A DNA stretch of 64,000 nt from Micromussa lordhowensis (GCA_964020085.1 OZ026602.1:34296875-34360874), one strand, 5' to 3'; positions 11,546 to 23,239 are shown, counted from the stretch's first letter. Notes: a model not told the origin generated them from the letters alone. Translations and numbers: made by a program.

Positions 11546-11591
11546 TGATTGGCCGAGAACTCAAAAAGCGCAAAAAATCGACCTATAAATA
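11546..11591 (+). promoter_or_regulatory. Putative promoter: inverted CCAAT and TATAAATA
   Basis: ATTGG (inverted CCAAT) lies at 11548-11552 and TATAAATA at 11584-11591, about 255 bp before the ATG at 11848. Spacing of the two boxes is reasonable. The long leader implied makes this only a candidate. Confidence 0.35.
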
Positions 11592-13904
11592 ATTTCCCAG
11601 ATTTCTCTTGTCTGTTTCTGCCGAGTTTCATTGCCATGGCATATGGGGAACTGGTGCTAACCGTTGCCCACGAGCGATTTTTCAAGGCCGCCATCTTGGA
11701 TGTATAATTTTCGGTATCTATTGATCTGTGATTTGGCTTCTTTGCTACTGGTATCCGTTGGAAGTCTTTTAGTAAATAGTTTATTTTGGCTATATGTGAG
11801 CATTTTCGAGTTAGGAATTTTGTAAGTGTTATTGAACACGCCGGAATATGCCTCCAAAACCTTCTTGTTGCTGCCCGCAACATGCTGCTTGGGGACACTC
11901 GGACAACTCTTCCATTCTCAGAATAGCGACGGAGAAAGAAACACGTTTATGCGGAGTTAATAGTGATGGTCGACACAACAATCGGAAAAGACGAATTTGT
12001 ATTTCCTGCAGAGAACGCTTTCAACTGGAAAATAAATGCGACCAGCTTCAGGTAACTACATTTTCATTTTTTTTTCATTTTAGGCTGCTTCATCCCTGGA
12101 TCATCAATACTCTTTATCCACTTGCAATTTATTTAGAAGTAGCTGCAATGTTCTGCGTAGGACTAGATGCACTTGAATTATAGTGCAGAAGCGCTTAAGC
12201 CTTAAGCTTGTTACATAACCACCTTTTTTCTAACCTCTTGTTATTTTTTTTCCTTTCTACATTTTAGAAAACAGTTGAAAATATAAATGAGAACAACCAG
12301 ATCTTAGAAAGCCAGGTTTTGACAGAAAGTGTTCCTGTTTGTGATAGTCAAACACAAACAGATCCGAGCACCTCATATGTGTCCACGACCAGCCAAGGCA
12401 TACAGGTTGGAGAGTTTCCAAACAGACCATATCAGTCTTATGAGTACAGGAAACAGAGTGAATTGCAGACTGAACTCATTGAGAAAATACTTGATTTGCT
12501 CAATACCTATGTACATGGAGATAGTCTGGCCTTGCCCAACCTAGTTCAGGATCTCCTTCTGTCTAAAAAATGGTCCACAACCTTTCCTCTACCAAATAGC
12601 AAAGATGATTCAGCTGTGCAGGATAAGGCACTGCATTCCATTGCGAAGGATTACCGGGAGTGCAAGAATAAAGAAGTCAATAGCCAAATAAGAAAACAAG
12701 GCAGAAAGCTAAACCAGGCTATCAACATTTCAGAGACATTATCAAACAGCTCTATAGCATTTCAAGGTAACACGCCTGATTCTTTTAGATCCCGAACAGA
12801 AGCAGTGCGTAGCATGGGAAGAGTTGTCTGCTATTCTGCTGAGAGAAGGCTCTTGTCAATTGTTGTCTGGGATTATCCCCAAGTATTCTTGACTAAACTG
12901 TCTCAGTGTTCTAAGAGTACTGTTACTGCTGCAAGAGTTCACAGCATCCTGTTTGACAGAGGGGAGTACCCCCAGCATCTTTGAAATTTTCTCGCCAGTG
13001 CGTCTCCCGAGAAGTTCTCAATCAGTTAGCTGATTTCCTCTTGAGAGATGATGTGTCAAGGCCTTCATCTTGTAGAAGTGTGGTGGTTGGAGGAGAGGAA
13101 TGCCCTGTGAGATACTGGCAAGATTCCATAAAACAGTTGGTGAAACAGTATCTATTGGAATTTCCTAATGGGGTAAAGAGAAGTTACATTTATGCCCATA
13201 TGCCATAGAATTATCGCAGCAACACCCTGCTTGCAGGCCTCTGCAATGTTTGTGAGGACTTTGGCTTCTCAAACTTGTGCAGAACATAGCTTCTGACTGC
13301 CCACATGAGGACCTTGGAAGTATCCTGAAGAAGATTGCACTTCTGCAGCGCTATCTCAAGACTAAATTCTCTCACCAGGTGCTTTATTCCCTTCCTTTAT
13401 TTTAAAACCAATAATCCATGTACCTGAGATTTTTATTTGCTAACAGTGTACAGGGAGGCCATAGCCATGTTGACTTTTGCTCTTAGAAAATGAGAGCAAA
13501 TAATATAGCTTTAGCAGACACACTGAGGTAGATTTGACCCAAAGTTGACTCTTGTTTCTAAAGCCAAAAACCAAATTTCTAGAGGAACAAGGGCAAAATT
13601 GTAGTCTTTCATTGAATATACATGTACCCCAGACTTGTGCATTTCCAATAGAAAACACCAAATGCCAACAATTTTAAAAAACCTCAATTGTTATCCATAC
13701 CTTGATTATCTGGATTTCTTGACTGATGATTGTGACCAATTACTTCAGTGTTAAACAGGCTTAGACTTAGGCAAATAACTTCCCTGAACGTTTTAGTTCT
13801 GATACTTAATGCAATCTTTGGGTGACAAGAGGGTATGAAAACAAATTGTACTTGTAGCTGTATTTTTTAAGCAGTTGACTTCTTGTACGGTTTATGGTTT
13901 TTCA

Positions 13905-14078
13905 GTAAAATCCAACTAGTGGTTTATTATCAATGCTGCACTCTGATTGGTTGAGCTACTAGTAGGCTATTTGTTGTAGCCCACTAGTAGCGAAAAGCGC
14001 TGGCTTAAAGCGAATAAAGTCTACCTTTAACTAGGGAAAGATGTTTTGTCTCGATATTTTTTTGACCAACTAGTTGGA

Positions 14079-14110
<32 letters not shown>

Positions 14111-14205
14111 GGGCTCTGAGTCAAAAGCCCATTTGGCCTTCCGCCTCATGGGCTATTGACTCAGAGCCCATTCGGGCTCGGGGAATAATTGTTAGATATC
14201 ACTCT
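13905..14205 (+). mobile_element. MITE copy A in intron 2 of the DDE-like pseudogene
   Basis: Starts near TAAAATCCAACTAGTGG and carries an inverted CCAACTAGTTGG block. It ends in a GGGCTCTGAGTC / GACTCAGAGCCC hairpin beside AACAATTATTCC. A related copy in opposite orientation lies at 18785-19092 in another intron of the same pseudogene. Boundaries are approximate. Confidence 0.6.
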
Positions 14206-16622
14206 ACCAAAAAGTTATTCATTTGTTTTTCAGCAGCCATTGATTGAAACCCGGACGACAAGAAAGAAACTTTATCCCTTAAAATATCAGATTGCATACT
14301 TTTCTGCGTACTTTTTATTTTGCAATATGTGGAGAGAGATCATTTAAACAAGTTGGTACTGTTTCTCATTGGGCCATTATTTGTGCTTCATTACACTGTA
14401 GGTTCAGAGGCACTCAAGTTGCATGGAGTTATGCATGAATCATGCATTCCAGTCATGTAACAGTGACCACAGTGAAGAATGTACCGACTTTGCAACTGTT
14501 TATGAAATCCACACCAAAATGGTAGCTGCCATTGCTACAGCCCCAGCCAATAAACAGCAAGGCTATAAAGATAACTTGGATGAGTTTTTGAGGACCTCTT
14601 GGGATTACATTGCCCATATTCTTAGGACAAAGCACCAGGGTGACTATTACAGGTGAGTTAAGTGCCTGTTGTGAATTTTGTGCTTTTGTCTTACAATATG
14701 TTTAGATTGACCTTTTATTGCAATTACTAATGACCAATAAATGAATATAATATAAAAATTGTTTGAAAATAGAAAGTATAGCAGGGAAGTCAGCATAATT
14801 TCTTTGAACTTTTCTGGATTTTTAGATTTTATTAGATCTTTTTATTGATAGAAAGAGCTGTTATTGGAGTTGAGCTTGCTGTCAAAAATTCCTTAGTTTA
14901 GTAAGGCACACAAACGAGGCAAAGGGTCAATACAAAGCAAAATTGACCCTTTCACCACATTTGCATGTCAAACCGCTGTTAACTGCAGTAATAGCTGTTC
15001 TTCTCTCCATTAGTTTTGCAGTACTTTTATGTTTGTGTCTCCCTAAATGTCTCTTCTGTTTTCCAATTCTTCCCTAACAGCAGTAGTAATAAGCATATTG
15101 TAGATCTCAATATTTTTTTGTCATAGGTATGTTTTAAAGAATCTTAAGCCTGGAGAAGCTGTGGTCATTGTGGATTATAAAATGAAACTCAAGCTTGGTA
15201 TGCATGCCAGGGAAATCCAGCGAGACTGGTACGGAAAGCGTGGCATATCACTCCATGGCTTCTATGTCATTGCACAAGTTGGCCCCGGAGAAAGGCGAAT
15301 TGAAGTTCTTGATGTGTGGAGTGAAGATACTAAGCAAGATGCCTGGTTTACACAAAGTGCTTTTGATGTTGGTTTTGCCAGGATGGAGAGAGTTTTCCCA
15401 AACTTTCATGTGTATCTGTTTTCCGGTTGGTATTTTCTTTTTTGTTGATATACTATTCTACCTAAAAAGAATGAAACTAGTAAGACAAGCATGTTTCTAA
15501 TATTTCAACCTATGAGTGAAAGTAAAGTTCGCAGTCGAGCCTAGTGGTCCATCATGGCATTGCTTATCTCCAGTATGTGTAGCATAAAACAGTTATGAAA
15601 GAGTCCCCCTCCCCCACTGCTGATTCCCAGTTAAATTTTCCTTCCTTAAAAATTAGCAAAATTAAAAATATATTTTCATCAACACTGCTGTGGTTCATTT
15701 GGAATCTTTTTTATAAGTTTGCTTATAGGCCTCTGCCTCTCACCTCCAGGCCCCTTCTCCTCCCCCCCCCCCTCGATCTCTAAATCTGTGCCCATTCCAA
15801 ATCCCTTGTGAAGTTGTATAAGCCCAGGTCTTGTAACTGTACTTTTACTGTGTCTGTGGCATCAGACAAAATACTCTCAAGTTTAATATTTATAGTTGAT
15901 AGAATGCAATAATACACTGCTGTTTACTGCTGCCTTTTTTGCAGACAATGGACCCCACTACCACAACACTGCTGTGCTGTTGTATCTGGCAGAGGTGAAT
16001 TCCTGCTTCAACATTAACTTGGTAGAGTACAATAACTTTGAAGCCGGGGAAGGAAAGACAGTGCTTGACACCCACTTTGCCCATGTTTCGCATAAAATAG
16101 TACGTTGGGTTCTTGTGGGCAATGACTTGGATTCAGGAGAGCAGCTAGCAAATCTCTTGGAGGTACAGTGCATTTAGCATAAGAATATTCAGTGAATCAT
16201 AATTTTGGATACAACATACACTATACCCTTGTATAACTGGCCAGAGTGGTTATAAATTCGCCTGCTTACCACTTACAGTACTTATTCTTACATTACAGTA
16301 GTATTTTGTATGCAAGCTCAGTTTTTAAACTGAGGATCCCTTTTCTCTTTTTGTTTTAATTAACCACTAAGACACTACTATCAATGTTTTATCTGTAATA
16401 AATTTGTTTAGCAAACAAAAAATGTCTGAGGAGTCAAGGCAACAAGAGGGTTCGAGTCCCGTTGAAGCCCTGTTTTTTTTCAGGCTTCTTCTCTCCAGTT
16501 GCTTAAATTGGAAAATTCACTGCGAGGATCATTCTTCACTTTCATCTATGACTGCAGTTCAAATATATGAATTATTTCATATATACTTACATCATTTCAC
16601 TCCTCACGGGAAGATATGAACT

Positions 16623-16650
<28 letters not shown>

Positions 16651-16657
<7 letters not shown>

Positions 16658-16722
16658 TAGCTCAGTTGGTAGAGCATCGCACCGGTATCGCGGAGGTCAC
16701 GGGTTCGAGTCCCGTTGAAGCC
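16651..16722 (+). tRNA. tRNA-like domain, nominal Thr (GGT), copy 1
   Basis: 72 nt that fold as a cloverleaf: acceptor GGCTTCA/TGAAGCC, D stem GCTC/GAGC, T arm ACGGG-TTCGAGT-CCCGT. Standard numbering gives anticodon GGT. Position 33 is C instead of the conserved T, and the 31-39 pair is A-C, so decoding function is doubtful. No CCA is encoded. It is embedded in a repeated unit, so it is best read as a SINE head. Confidence 0.5.
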
Positions 16723-16877
16723 CTGATTTTTTTTTCAGGCTTCTTCTTTCCAGTTGCTTAAATTGGAAAATTCACTGCGAGGATCATTCTTCACTTTCAT
16801 CTATGACCGCAGTTCAAATATATGAATTATTTCATATATACTTACATCATTTCACTCCTCACGGGAAGATATGAACT

Positions 16878-16905
<28 letters not shown>

Positions 16906-16912
<7 letters not shown>

Positions 16913-16977
16913 TAGCTCAGTTGGTAGAGCATCGCACCGGTATCGCGGAGGTCACGGGTTCGAGTCCCGTTGAAGCC
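16906..16977 (+). tRNA. tRNA-like domain, nominal Thr (GGT), copy 2
   Basis: Identical to the copy at 16651-16722, including C at position 33. It lies in the second 255-bp unit of the array. Confidence 0.5.
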
Positions 16978-17248
16978 CTGATTTTTTTTTTCAGGCTTCT
17001 TCTTTCCAGTTGCTTAAATTGGAAAATTCACTGCGAGGATCATTCTTCACTTTCATCTATGACCGCAGTTCAAATATATGAATTATTTCATATATACTTA
17101 CATCAAGAGGTAAAATATTGCATGCCAACTAGAATAAATTAGTTTCAATAGTAAAAGTAGTCATAACAGATGTATAGAGAACAGTATGGATGAAGGGATA
17201 GCTGACAGAAGAAAATTGTTTTTTTTTTGCCTTAGACCATGAAGAATG

Positions 17249-17330
17249 AAATTGAAGAATGATCCTCGCAGTGAATTTTCCAATTTAAGCAACTGGAAAT
17301 AAGAAGCCTGAAAAAATCAGGGCTTCAACG

Positions 17331-17362
<32 letters not shown>

Positions 17363-17737
17363 TGATTTTTTCAGGCTTCTTATTTCCAGTTGCTTAAATT
17401 GGAAAATTCAATCCGAGGATCATTCTTCAATTTCATCTATGACCGCAGTTCAAATATATGAATTATTTCATATATACTTACATCATTTCACTCCTTTCGG
17501 GAAGATATGAACCCAACAAATTGACCTCGCTCCCAATGTGTGGCTTCATAGCTCAGTTGGTAGAGCATCGCACCGGTATCGCGGAGGTCACGGGTTCGAT
17601 TCCCGTTGAAGCCCTGATTTTTTTCAGGCTTCTTATTTCCAGTTGCTTAAATTGGAAAATTCACTGCAAGGATCATTCTTCAATTTCATCTATGACCGCA
17701 GTTCAAATATATGAATTATTTCATATATACTTACATC
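17249..17737 (+). mobile_element. tRNA-derived retroposon with 13-bp target duplication, inside an exon
   Basis: Flanked by perfect direct repeats ACCATGAAGAATG at 17236-17248 and 17738-17750. The insert begins with an inverted copy of the unit tail (17250-17331), continues with a half tRNA head (about 17332-17362) and then a complete unit (tRNA-like 17542-17613). The inverted and direct parts form a hairpin of about 80-90 bp per arm. An intron acceptor (CCTTAG) immediately precedes the left duplication, and the host reading frame resumes after the right one, so it landed in the first bases of an exon. Confidence 0.85.
17542..17613 (+). tRNA. tRNA-like domain, copy 3
   Basis: Same cloverleaf as the other two copies with one T-loop change (TTCGATT). 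The C33 and A31-C39 irregularities are retained, so these are family features and not new damage. Confidence 0.5.
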
Positions 17738-18784
17738 ACCATGAAGAATGTGAGATGCAAAAAGTTGGTGATTGACAGGACAAAAGCCCCAGGAAAGATT
17801 GGAACTCTTAAAGATATCTCACTTTTTGGAAGTTTTAAGTTTCCCTGTAATGAATCAAATGCTGGTGGTATCGTGGCTCAATCTTTGGCTGGTCAAGGAA
17901 AATCTGTCAGCAAAACTAAGCCACAAGTCCAGGCTCTTTCAATGCGAAGTATGCCGTTAGCCGGGGCCACAGGTGCTACTGTGACAGAAGACATGTGGCA
18001 ACCCTCAGACCAAACAGTGGATGTGAATACAAATTCACAAAATGATTCATACTCTGTACAGTTCATTCAGCTCTCTTCAGCTTCCCCTGAGGAACTAGTC
18101 TTGGTACCTTGAAATGAAGCTTCAGTCAATGATGACTTAAGGCCTGCACCAGGATTTGCTCTGAAAAAAGGTGGTGCAAAGAAAACCACATTCACAAATG
18201 AACAAAAAGAAATCATGATTCAGTTTTATGATCGCCAGAGGTCATCTCAGATAAGAGCCAACCCAGCAGATGTTATCAAAGCTATGAAGGATGCTGGTGT
18301 CCCAGAGCTGAAAGAGTCTCAGATTAAAAGCTGGTGGAGCAGCTACCACCGTAAACAGAAGCAGTTGGCAGATGATATGATGGAGGAAGCTCGTCAACTT
18401 AGATCTCAACAGCAAGGTACTTTTGCATGATCAGTCTTAGCTTAATCACAAACATCCCACTCTGTTCTGAAAAGAAGGTAAACCAGCTACATTTAGCTTG
18501 TTTACCTGCCCATAATATTCATCTGACTTTATTGACTACTGTAGTTACATGTACCAGCCCTACACTTATCTCTCCCACAGCCAAAGCAAGTATTCAAGAG
18601 TAAGGCCTGTATTAATATATGGCAGTTGAGACTAAAAGATGGTTATTACGGAATACTGTTGGGATGGACCCAGCTTACTTGGTGGACAATTCTATCCATG
18701 AGAAAAAAAAGCACTTTCCAAAGGATCTATATTCCTACCACCAGTAGGGGTCTTTTGATAAATGATGTTATACTCTACACTCTT

Positions 18785-19038
18785 TAACAATTACACCCGT
18801 AGCCCGAAAAGGCTACGGGTCATTAGCCCATGAGGCGAAGCTGAATAGGCTATTGACCCGTGCCCCTTGAGGGTGAAGGGTCTAATTGTTTTAGTATCAC
18901 CCAACCAGTTGGACAGGCAGAAACGGCAATAATAAAGTTAGCAAGTGCAAGTTAAAGAAATATTTCTTTGGGGAAAAAACGAAAGAAAAACCGGCGAATT
19001 TCGCTACTCGATGACTATTACCATAGACCCCTAGTAGC

Positions 19039-19076
<38 letters not shown>

Positions 19077-19092
19077 GTTGGGTGATACTAAT
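18785..19092 (-). mobile_element. MITE copy B in the last intron of the DDE-like pseudogene
   Basis: Reverse-strand relative of the element at 13905-14205. On the reverse strand it shows CCAACTAGTGG, CCAACTGGTTGG, ACTAAAACAATT and a GGGCTAATGACCCG hairpin. Divergence from copy A is moderate. Confidence 0.6.
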
Positions 19093-20098
19093 ATGGTTTA
19101 TACGTGCAGTGTGCATGTATATATAATTTGCTTGTTTTTCTGAATTTATTAAAGGTGCTGGAGTCAGTGGAATGCCAAGAGCTACAGAACCCTTCCTGGT
19201 TCCTCTCCTGACACCGACTCTGACCCTGCTATTACAGACCCGACCGTACCAGATTCAACACCAAATCCAGCTATCGCAGATCCAGCTATTGCAGATCCAA
19301 CTGTTTCAGTTCAAACCACTGTTTCCAACCAAACTGTTCAACCTGGAGTGGCCCCTCCGTCATGGATCAGAGCATCAACCTCTTCACATTTGAGTGGGGT
19401 CACTGAATGGAGTTCTAATGAGTCGCAATCAGACATCCAGGAAAGGACTGGGAGCAATGGTTGTGTGTTCATTGCTCTCTATATGGGCAAGTTGTGCTTT
19501 GAGAACAATTTAGCCTGGCCCTCTGGCAACCTTCTTCCCGAGTCCTGGAAAACGTCACTGAGAGAAGCAAAGATTACAGGAAACCAAATACATGATGATC
19601 TGTTTGACCAGGAGGGAGTAAATGTGACTGTGGATGACGCAGTTGCCATGGCAGGGGAAGAATGTGGAGTGCAAAGACTGGGACCTCAGGTGGACATCTT
19701 TGCTTTCAACCCTGTAAATCAGCTGGAAAATTTGTTGATTAGAGAGGCCCAGAATTTGTCACGATCATTTAGTGTAATTGTTTCGCATGAGCGTGCTTTT
19801 CTTGTTATTGTAAACTCTGATCAGTCTGCTGTTATTGTTGATTCACATTGTCACCTCAACAAAGGAGCTATAATTGCATGTTGTCAGACGGGAAATATCC
19901 ATTCCTTGGCATTGTGGATGGACGCTATGATGAATGCAACTTGGCAGTGCTCGTTAACCATATTTTCAATATCTAAAGTATTTTATTAAGATAAGCAAAT
20001 CCAGTTGAAAAAGGTCTCTTAAAAGTTGAATAACAAAGGAAAAGAGTGGAGGGCATGTATTGTATCCAGCTGAACTTTTATTTTTCTTTGGTTTTAAA

Positions 20099-20104
20099 AA
20101 TAAA
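20099..20104 (+). terminator. AATAAA polyadenylation signal
   Basis: Canonical hexamer about 125 nt after the stop at 19974-19976 of the DDE-like pseudogene. It fits a normal mRNA 3' end. Confidence 0.5.
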
Positions 20105-20741
20105 CTTGTCATATGAATTGCTTCATATACATCGTATGTCTCTCATTTGAAGTTTCCATTGTTGGCGAGCCAAGAAACATGACGACTTGTTATCTGTCCA
20201 TGAATAAATGTAGGATAACTACAATATTTCGCATTAAAACTAGCCATAAAAAAAATCAACACTTTTCGACCTTACTCAAGGACTACAATATCTTGACAAC
20301 AATAACATGAACATTTTTAAAAATTGTAAATGGAAGAGAATTTTCATATTTGCTAAATTAGGTTCAGGTAATTTATCAACCAGAATCTGTCTTCATAATT
20401 TTTTTTATAGATGCGACACAGAAAACTATAACCTGTATTTAGTTTAGAAATATATAAACAAAACATCCTACATTTGACTCAAAAATATGCTCGGAGATTA
20501 CTGTGTTTATCGCCCTTCAAATATTTATTGCAACACCTGCGATAGTGAAAAATGGAGAATATCAGCCTGATATTCCCTAGTTTTAGGTAAGGCACATTCA
20601 GTCGCGTGACGCTCTTAGACTACTTGCGCGCAAGCGGAAATATTTGATGGATTTACAACTATCGATAAGCTCACGAGAATGGCTCCTGATTGAATCCTGA
20701 TTGCGCGTGTGGAACGTTGGCTGGGCTGTGCACGCTTAGGA
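20105..20741. other. Gene-less spacer
   Basis: AT-rich sequence with no recognisable exon or repeat, lying between the convergent pseudogenes. Confidence 0.4.
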
Positions 20742-21510
20742 TCATAAGCGAAAACCGCGCCAAAGTGCGGCAATTATTGCACGTATCTTATTGTATCGCA
20801 GTTCGGTTTCATCGAAAATCTCTTGAATGGTTACTCCGGGACTTGATAGCCGTTCTTCCACTCGGGCAAATTGGTCTTGAGATATCTCCATTTCCTTTAG
20901 CAGTTGATCGCACATCACAGTTTCTCCTCGCCCGTAGGCAATCATGTCGATTGTGTAGATTTCGGCTGTCGCTTCCGCTACTTGGAACTTTTTGGCGATC
21001 TCCCCGAAAGATTCTCCATTGCACCATCTTTGAAACGCCGCTTCTTTTTTGGAAAAGTTGGTATTTTGCCATATACTTTCCTCAAGTTAATTACCTAGGA
21101 ATTAAGAAAAGAGAAAGATATTAGTAAAACTGTTGGTTTTGCTCGTTACACAAGCTCTGTAGTACGGCATAACAGAAAGAGTTGTCACTTCGATTTCAAT
21201 TACTACTATCTCAGAAAGAGTGCACATGTTCGAAGTAGAAATAGACCATGCTTACAGAAGTTGCCTTTTTGTATTTTCACTCGCCACTGCTTCCCTGAGA
21301 GCATTCGCCTTCATCTCCGCTGGCAGGTCTCTTGAGGTTCCTTGGTAAGTGGAAAAGAAAGCACGATAAATATACACAATCATCAGTAAAGTGAAGTTTT
21401 TCATTTTTAGCAGGTTCATCTGAGAAATGAATATTCAAAAGGTCGCACTTACTTCCTTTCCATCTTTAAAGCAGAAATCTTGCCAAATGTACCTCAAAAC
21501 AGTCAAATCC
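20742..21510 (-). pseudogene. 3' exons of a helix-turn-helix gene, reverse strand
   Basis: On the reverse strand the last exon (about 21079 down to 20742) reads KKEAAFQRWCNGESFGEIAK, then TAEIYTIDMIAYGRG and a C-terminal YNKIRAIIAALWRGF before a stop. Two short upstream exons are likely at about 21340-21256 (DLPAEMKANALREAV) and 21510-21448 (SEDLTVLRYIWQDF), each with a GTAAG donor. The phases do not join cleanly and an A-run before the last exon suggests a one-base indel. The pattern resembles the helix-turn-helix that follows the core in RecQ-type helicases, but no helicase motor motifs are in the window. That assignment is inference. Confidence 0.45.
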
Positions 21511-21963
21511 TCACTTCTGCTATGCGTGCTTATGCTCGTGTTTTCAATATAAAGAAGTCAAAGAAAATGGGCATATTTGAATAAAAAATTTGCTCACATC
21601 TGACATAAAAGGTGACAAATTACTGTGAACAATATCCAAATAACAAATTCCCATTGTCTCGAAAACAAAAAGAATTTGAAAACGATGGTCCTTGGTTTAT
21701 GCGCTAAAAAAGAAAACAGACATGTTTGAACATCAAGTTTGCAAGGAAAAAAAGGTTTGAGAAGTTCACTTTCCTTTTGTGGAGAGAGGACAGCGAGGAC
21801 CATATTAAAGATGAAGTATACTTCAGCAGTAAACTTATCGTGACTTTTACAAGTCCGGGAGATTTTTAACCCGAGAACAAAGACACCAAATCGGAAACGG
21901 GGCTGAAATGATTCCAGCCCCAGACTTGTGAATGTGCTCTTTGTGTACTGTGAGCACACCCCC

Positions 21964-22620
21964 ATGCCCAAAGACATCACGCCGTTTCAGTTCAATATCA
22001 AGTTCAGCATGGATGTTTCCTCGGTGCTTTGGGTTCATGTGTTTAGCTATCTGGACGAGAAAGATCAAGTTAGCATGTCAGGAGTGTGTTACGAGTGGTG
22101 GAAAATGATTTTTGGAAAGCTCTCAGTTCTCAGAGAGGTGGAGTGGCAAGAATTAGATATTTCAGGGACAGGAAGGTTATATTGTTTCATCCCACTGAAG
22201 ATGTTCTCGACATTGGAGCGCCTAAATATGTCCGAAACAATGATAGCAAATGCTCATTTTCGACAGATGGTACAGGAGGCGAGAAATTTGCAAAGTGTGA
22301 ATATTGCTGACTGTCCTAGTCTAGACCAAAGCTGCATTTTTCAAGTCAAGGAAGATTTTGGTCAGCTAAGACATATTGACATCTCAGGAAACGCAAAGTT
22401 TACTATTCTTACGGTCGCATGTCTTTGCTCTTGTGAAAATTTGGAAATCCTCGTAGCACATGGATATGAGTTCAGCGCAGAAGAGCTACTTTTCCTGGAG
22501 AAAACATTTGAATCCATTTCAAGCGGAACATTGGAACTGGAAACCGACGATGGATACAATGCACTGGATGTGATGGCCACATTTGCTGAAGAGTTGTTCA
22601 GAGACCAACTCTTATTCTAG
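21964..22620 (+). CDS. F-box / leucine-rich-repeat protein
   Basis: Single-exon frame of 218 codons from the ATG at 21964; an in-frame ATG at 22012 is an alternative start. Residues about 20-50 (VLWVHVFSYLDEKDQ...VCYEWWKMI) match the F-box pattern for SKP1 binding. After it come degenerate leucine-rich repeats (LERLNMS, LQSVNIADC, LRHIDISGN, LEILVAHG). F-box/LRR proteins are substrate receptors of SCF ubiquitin ligases. At 218 residues it is short for an FBXL protein, with only four or five repeats. Uninterrupted, so likely functional or a recent retrocopy. No introns or clear TATA box were seen. Confidence 0.75.
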   Translation: MPKDITPFQFNIKFSMDVSSVLWVHVFSYLDEKDQVSMSGVCYEWWKMIFGKLSVLREVEWQELDISGTGRLYCFIPLKMFSTLERLNMSETMIANAHFRQMVQEARNLQSVNIADCPSLDQSCIFQVKEDFGQLRHIDISGNAKFTILTVACLCSCENLEILVAHGYEFSAEELLFLEKTFESISSGTLELETDDGYNALDVMATFAEELFRDQLLF

Positions 22621-23239
22621 ACTTTTCATTCTATCTATCCAGTTAGTGCGCGAATCTTACACCAGAGTTTTCTTTTCGAAATAAGAAACGTGCAAGTAAA
22701 GAAACATTTCGTGTTTATGAGTAAATCTCATCGGCGGCAAACTGTACTGAAGGTAATCTATTTTCAAGCGAATTTGACATGTGAATAAATGAGAACCAGG
22801 CATATGACTAAGCCGAGAGTATAGTGTTACCGTGCGCGCCCTGGCTAGGAGCTGAAGTGGTCAGAAAAAATACTTCCCCATTTACAATGGAACTGAAACT
22901 TGACAAACTAGTAGTTTTGTTCGTCATTAAGACACGGCCACTTTTTTTTACTTCGAAAATAGCGTGTTTTGCTGTGAAAACGTGTTTACAAATTCAAATT
23001 TTGCGCGCTATTCGCAAATAGCCAATCGACAACGCGCATTCGTAATCAATTTTATTAATTATCGCCTTTGACTCCAATGCATTATGCATTACACCCACTG
23101 GTTTTTGCCTAGTTCTTGCGCGGATCATTACTTAATAGGAATATAAGTTATGAGGATCAAAAATAGCCTGGTCTGAAAAGGGGTAATGGCTTGGGTTCCT
23201 AAAGCATGTATATGCCAATTTTTCTACATATATAGCACC
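22621..23239. other. Gene-less spacer
   Basis: 3' flank of the F-box gene. No convincing exon, RNA gene or repeat. Confidence 0.4.

Larger units (their letters stand above)
16449..17105 (+). mobile_element. tRNA-derived retroposon array 1 (period 255 bp)
   Basis: A 5'-truncated copy is followed by two units with identical tRNA-like heads, 255 bp apart. Each unit has a tRNA-like domain, a CTGATTTTTTTCAGGC junction and a common tail ending TATACTTACATC. The array sits in an intron. A candidate short target duplication, CAAGAGG, borders both ends (about 16441-16448 and after 17104). Head-to-tail multimers are uncommon for SINEs. Confidence 0.7.
11848..19976 (+). pseudogene. Multidomain DDE-like / helix-turn-helix / peptidase-like gene, decayed
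   Basis: Exons by GT/AG signals: 11848-12051, 12268-13378, 14402-14652, 15127-15425, 15945-16162, 17236-18416 (interrupted) and 19155-19976; junction phases agree wherever checked. The N-terminus is Cys/His-rich (CCCPQH, CISCRERF). The middle carries VVIVDYKMK (exon 4), SDNGPHYHN (joined across exons 4 and 5) and GEGKTVLDTHFAH (exon 5), which I read as an RNase H-like DDE/D core. The start of exon 6 is followed by a basic helix-turn-helix with SQIKSWWSSYHRKQK. The last exon has a Pro/Asp linker and then a candidate cysteine-peptidase fold, with Cys in GSNGCVF (about 19462) and Asp-Ser-His in VDSHCH (19840-19848). Damage: frameshifts near 12964, 13285, probably 19200 and 19885, stops at 13206 and 18110, and a retroposon in exon 6. 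I know similar proteins as a large unnamed anthozoan family. The function is not established; a transposase origin is inferred. Confidence 0.65.

Noticed and set aside
16651..17613. Functional threonine tRNA genes
   Set aside because: C33, a mismatch in the anticodon stem and embedding in a repeated unit make real decoding tRNAs unlikely; reported only as tRNA-like.
16567..17775. Repeated open frames containing GFIAQLVEHRTGIAEVTGS
   Set aside because: They are translations of the tRNA-like domain and its tail, a known annotation artefact, not proteins.
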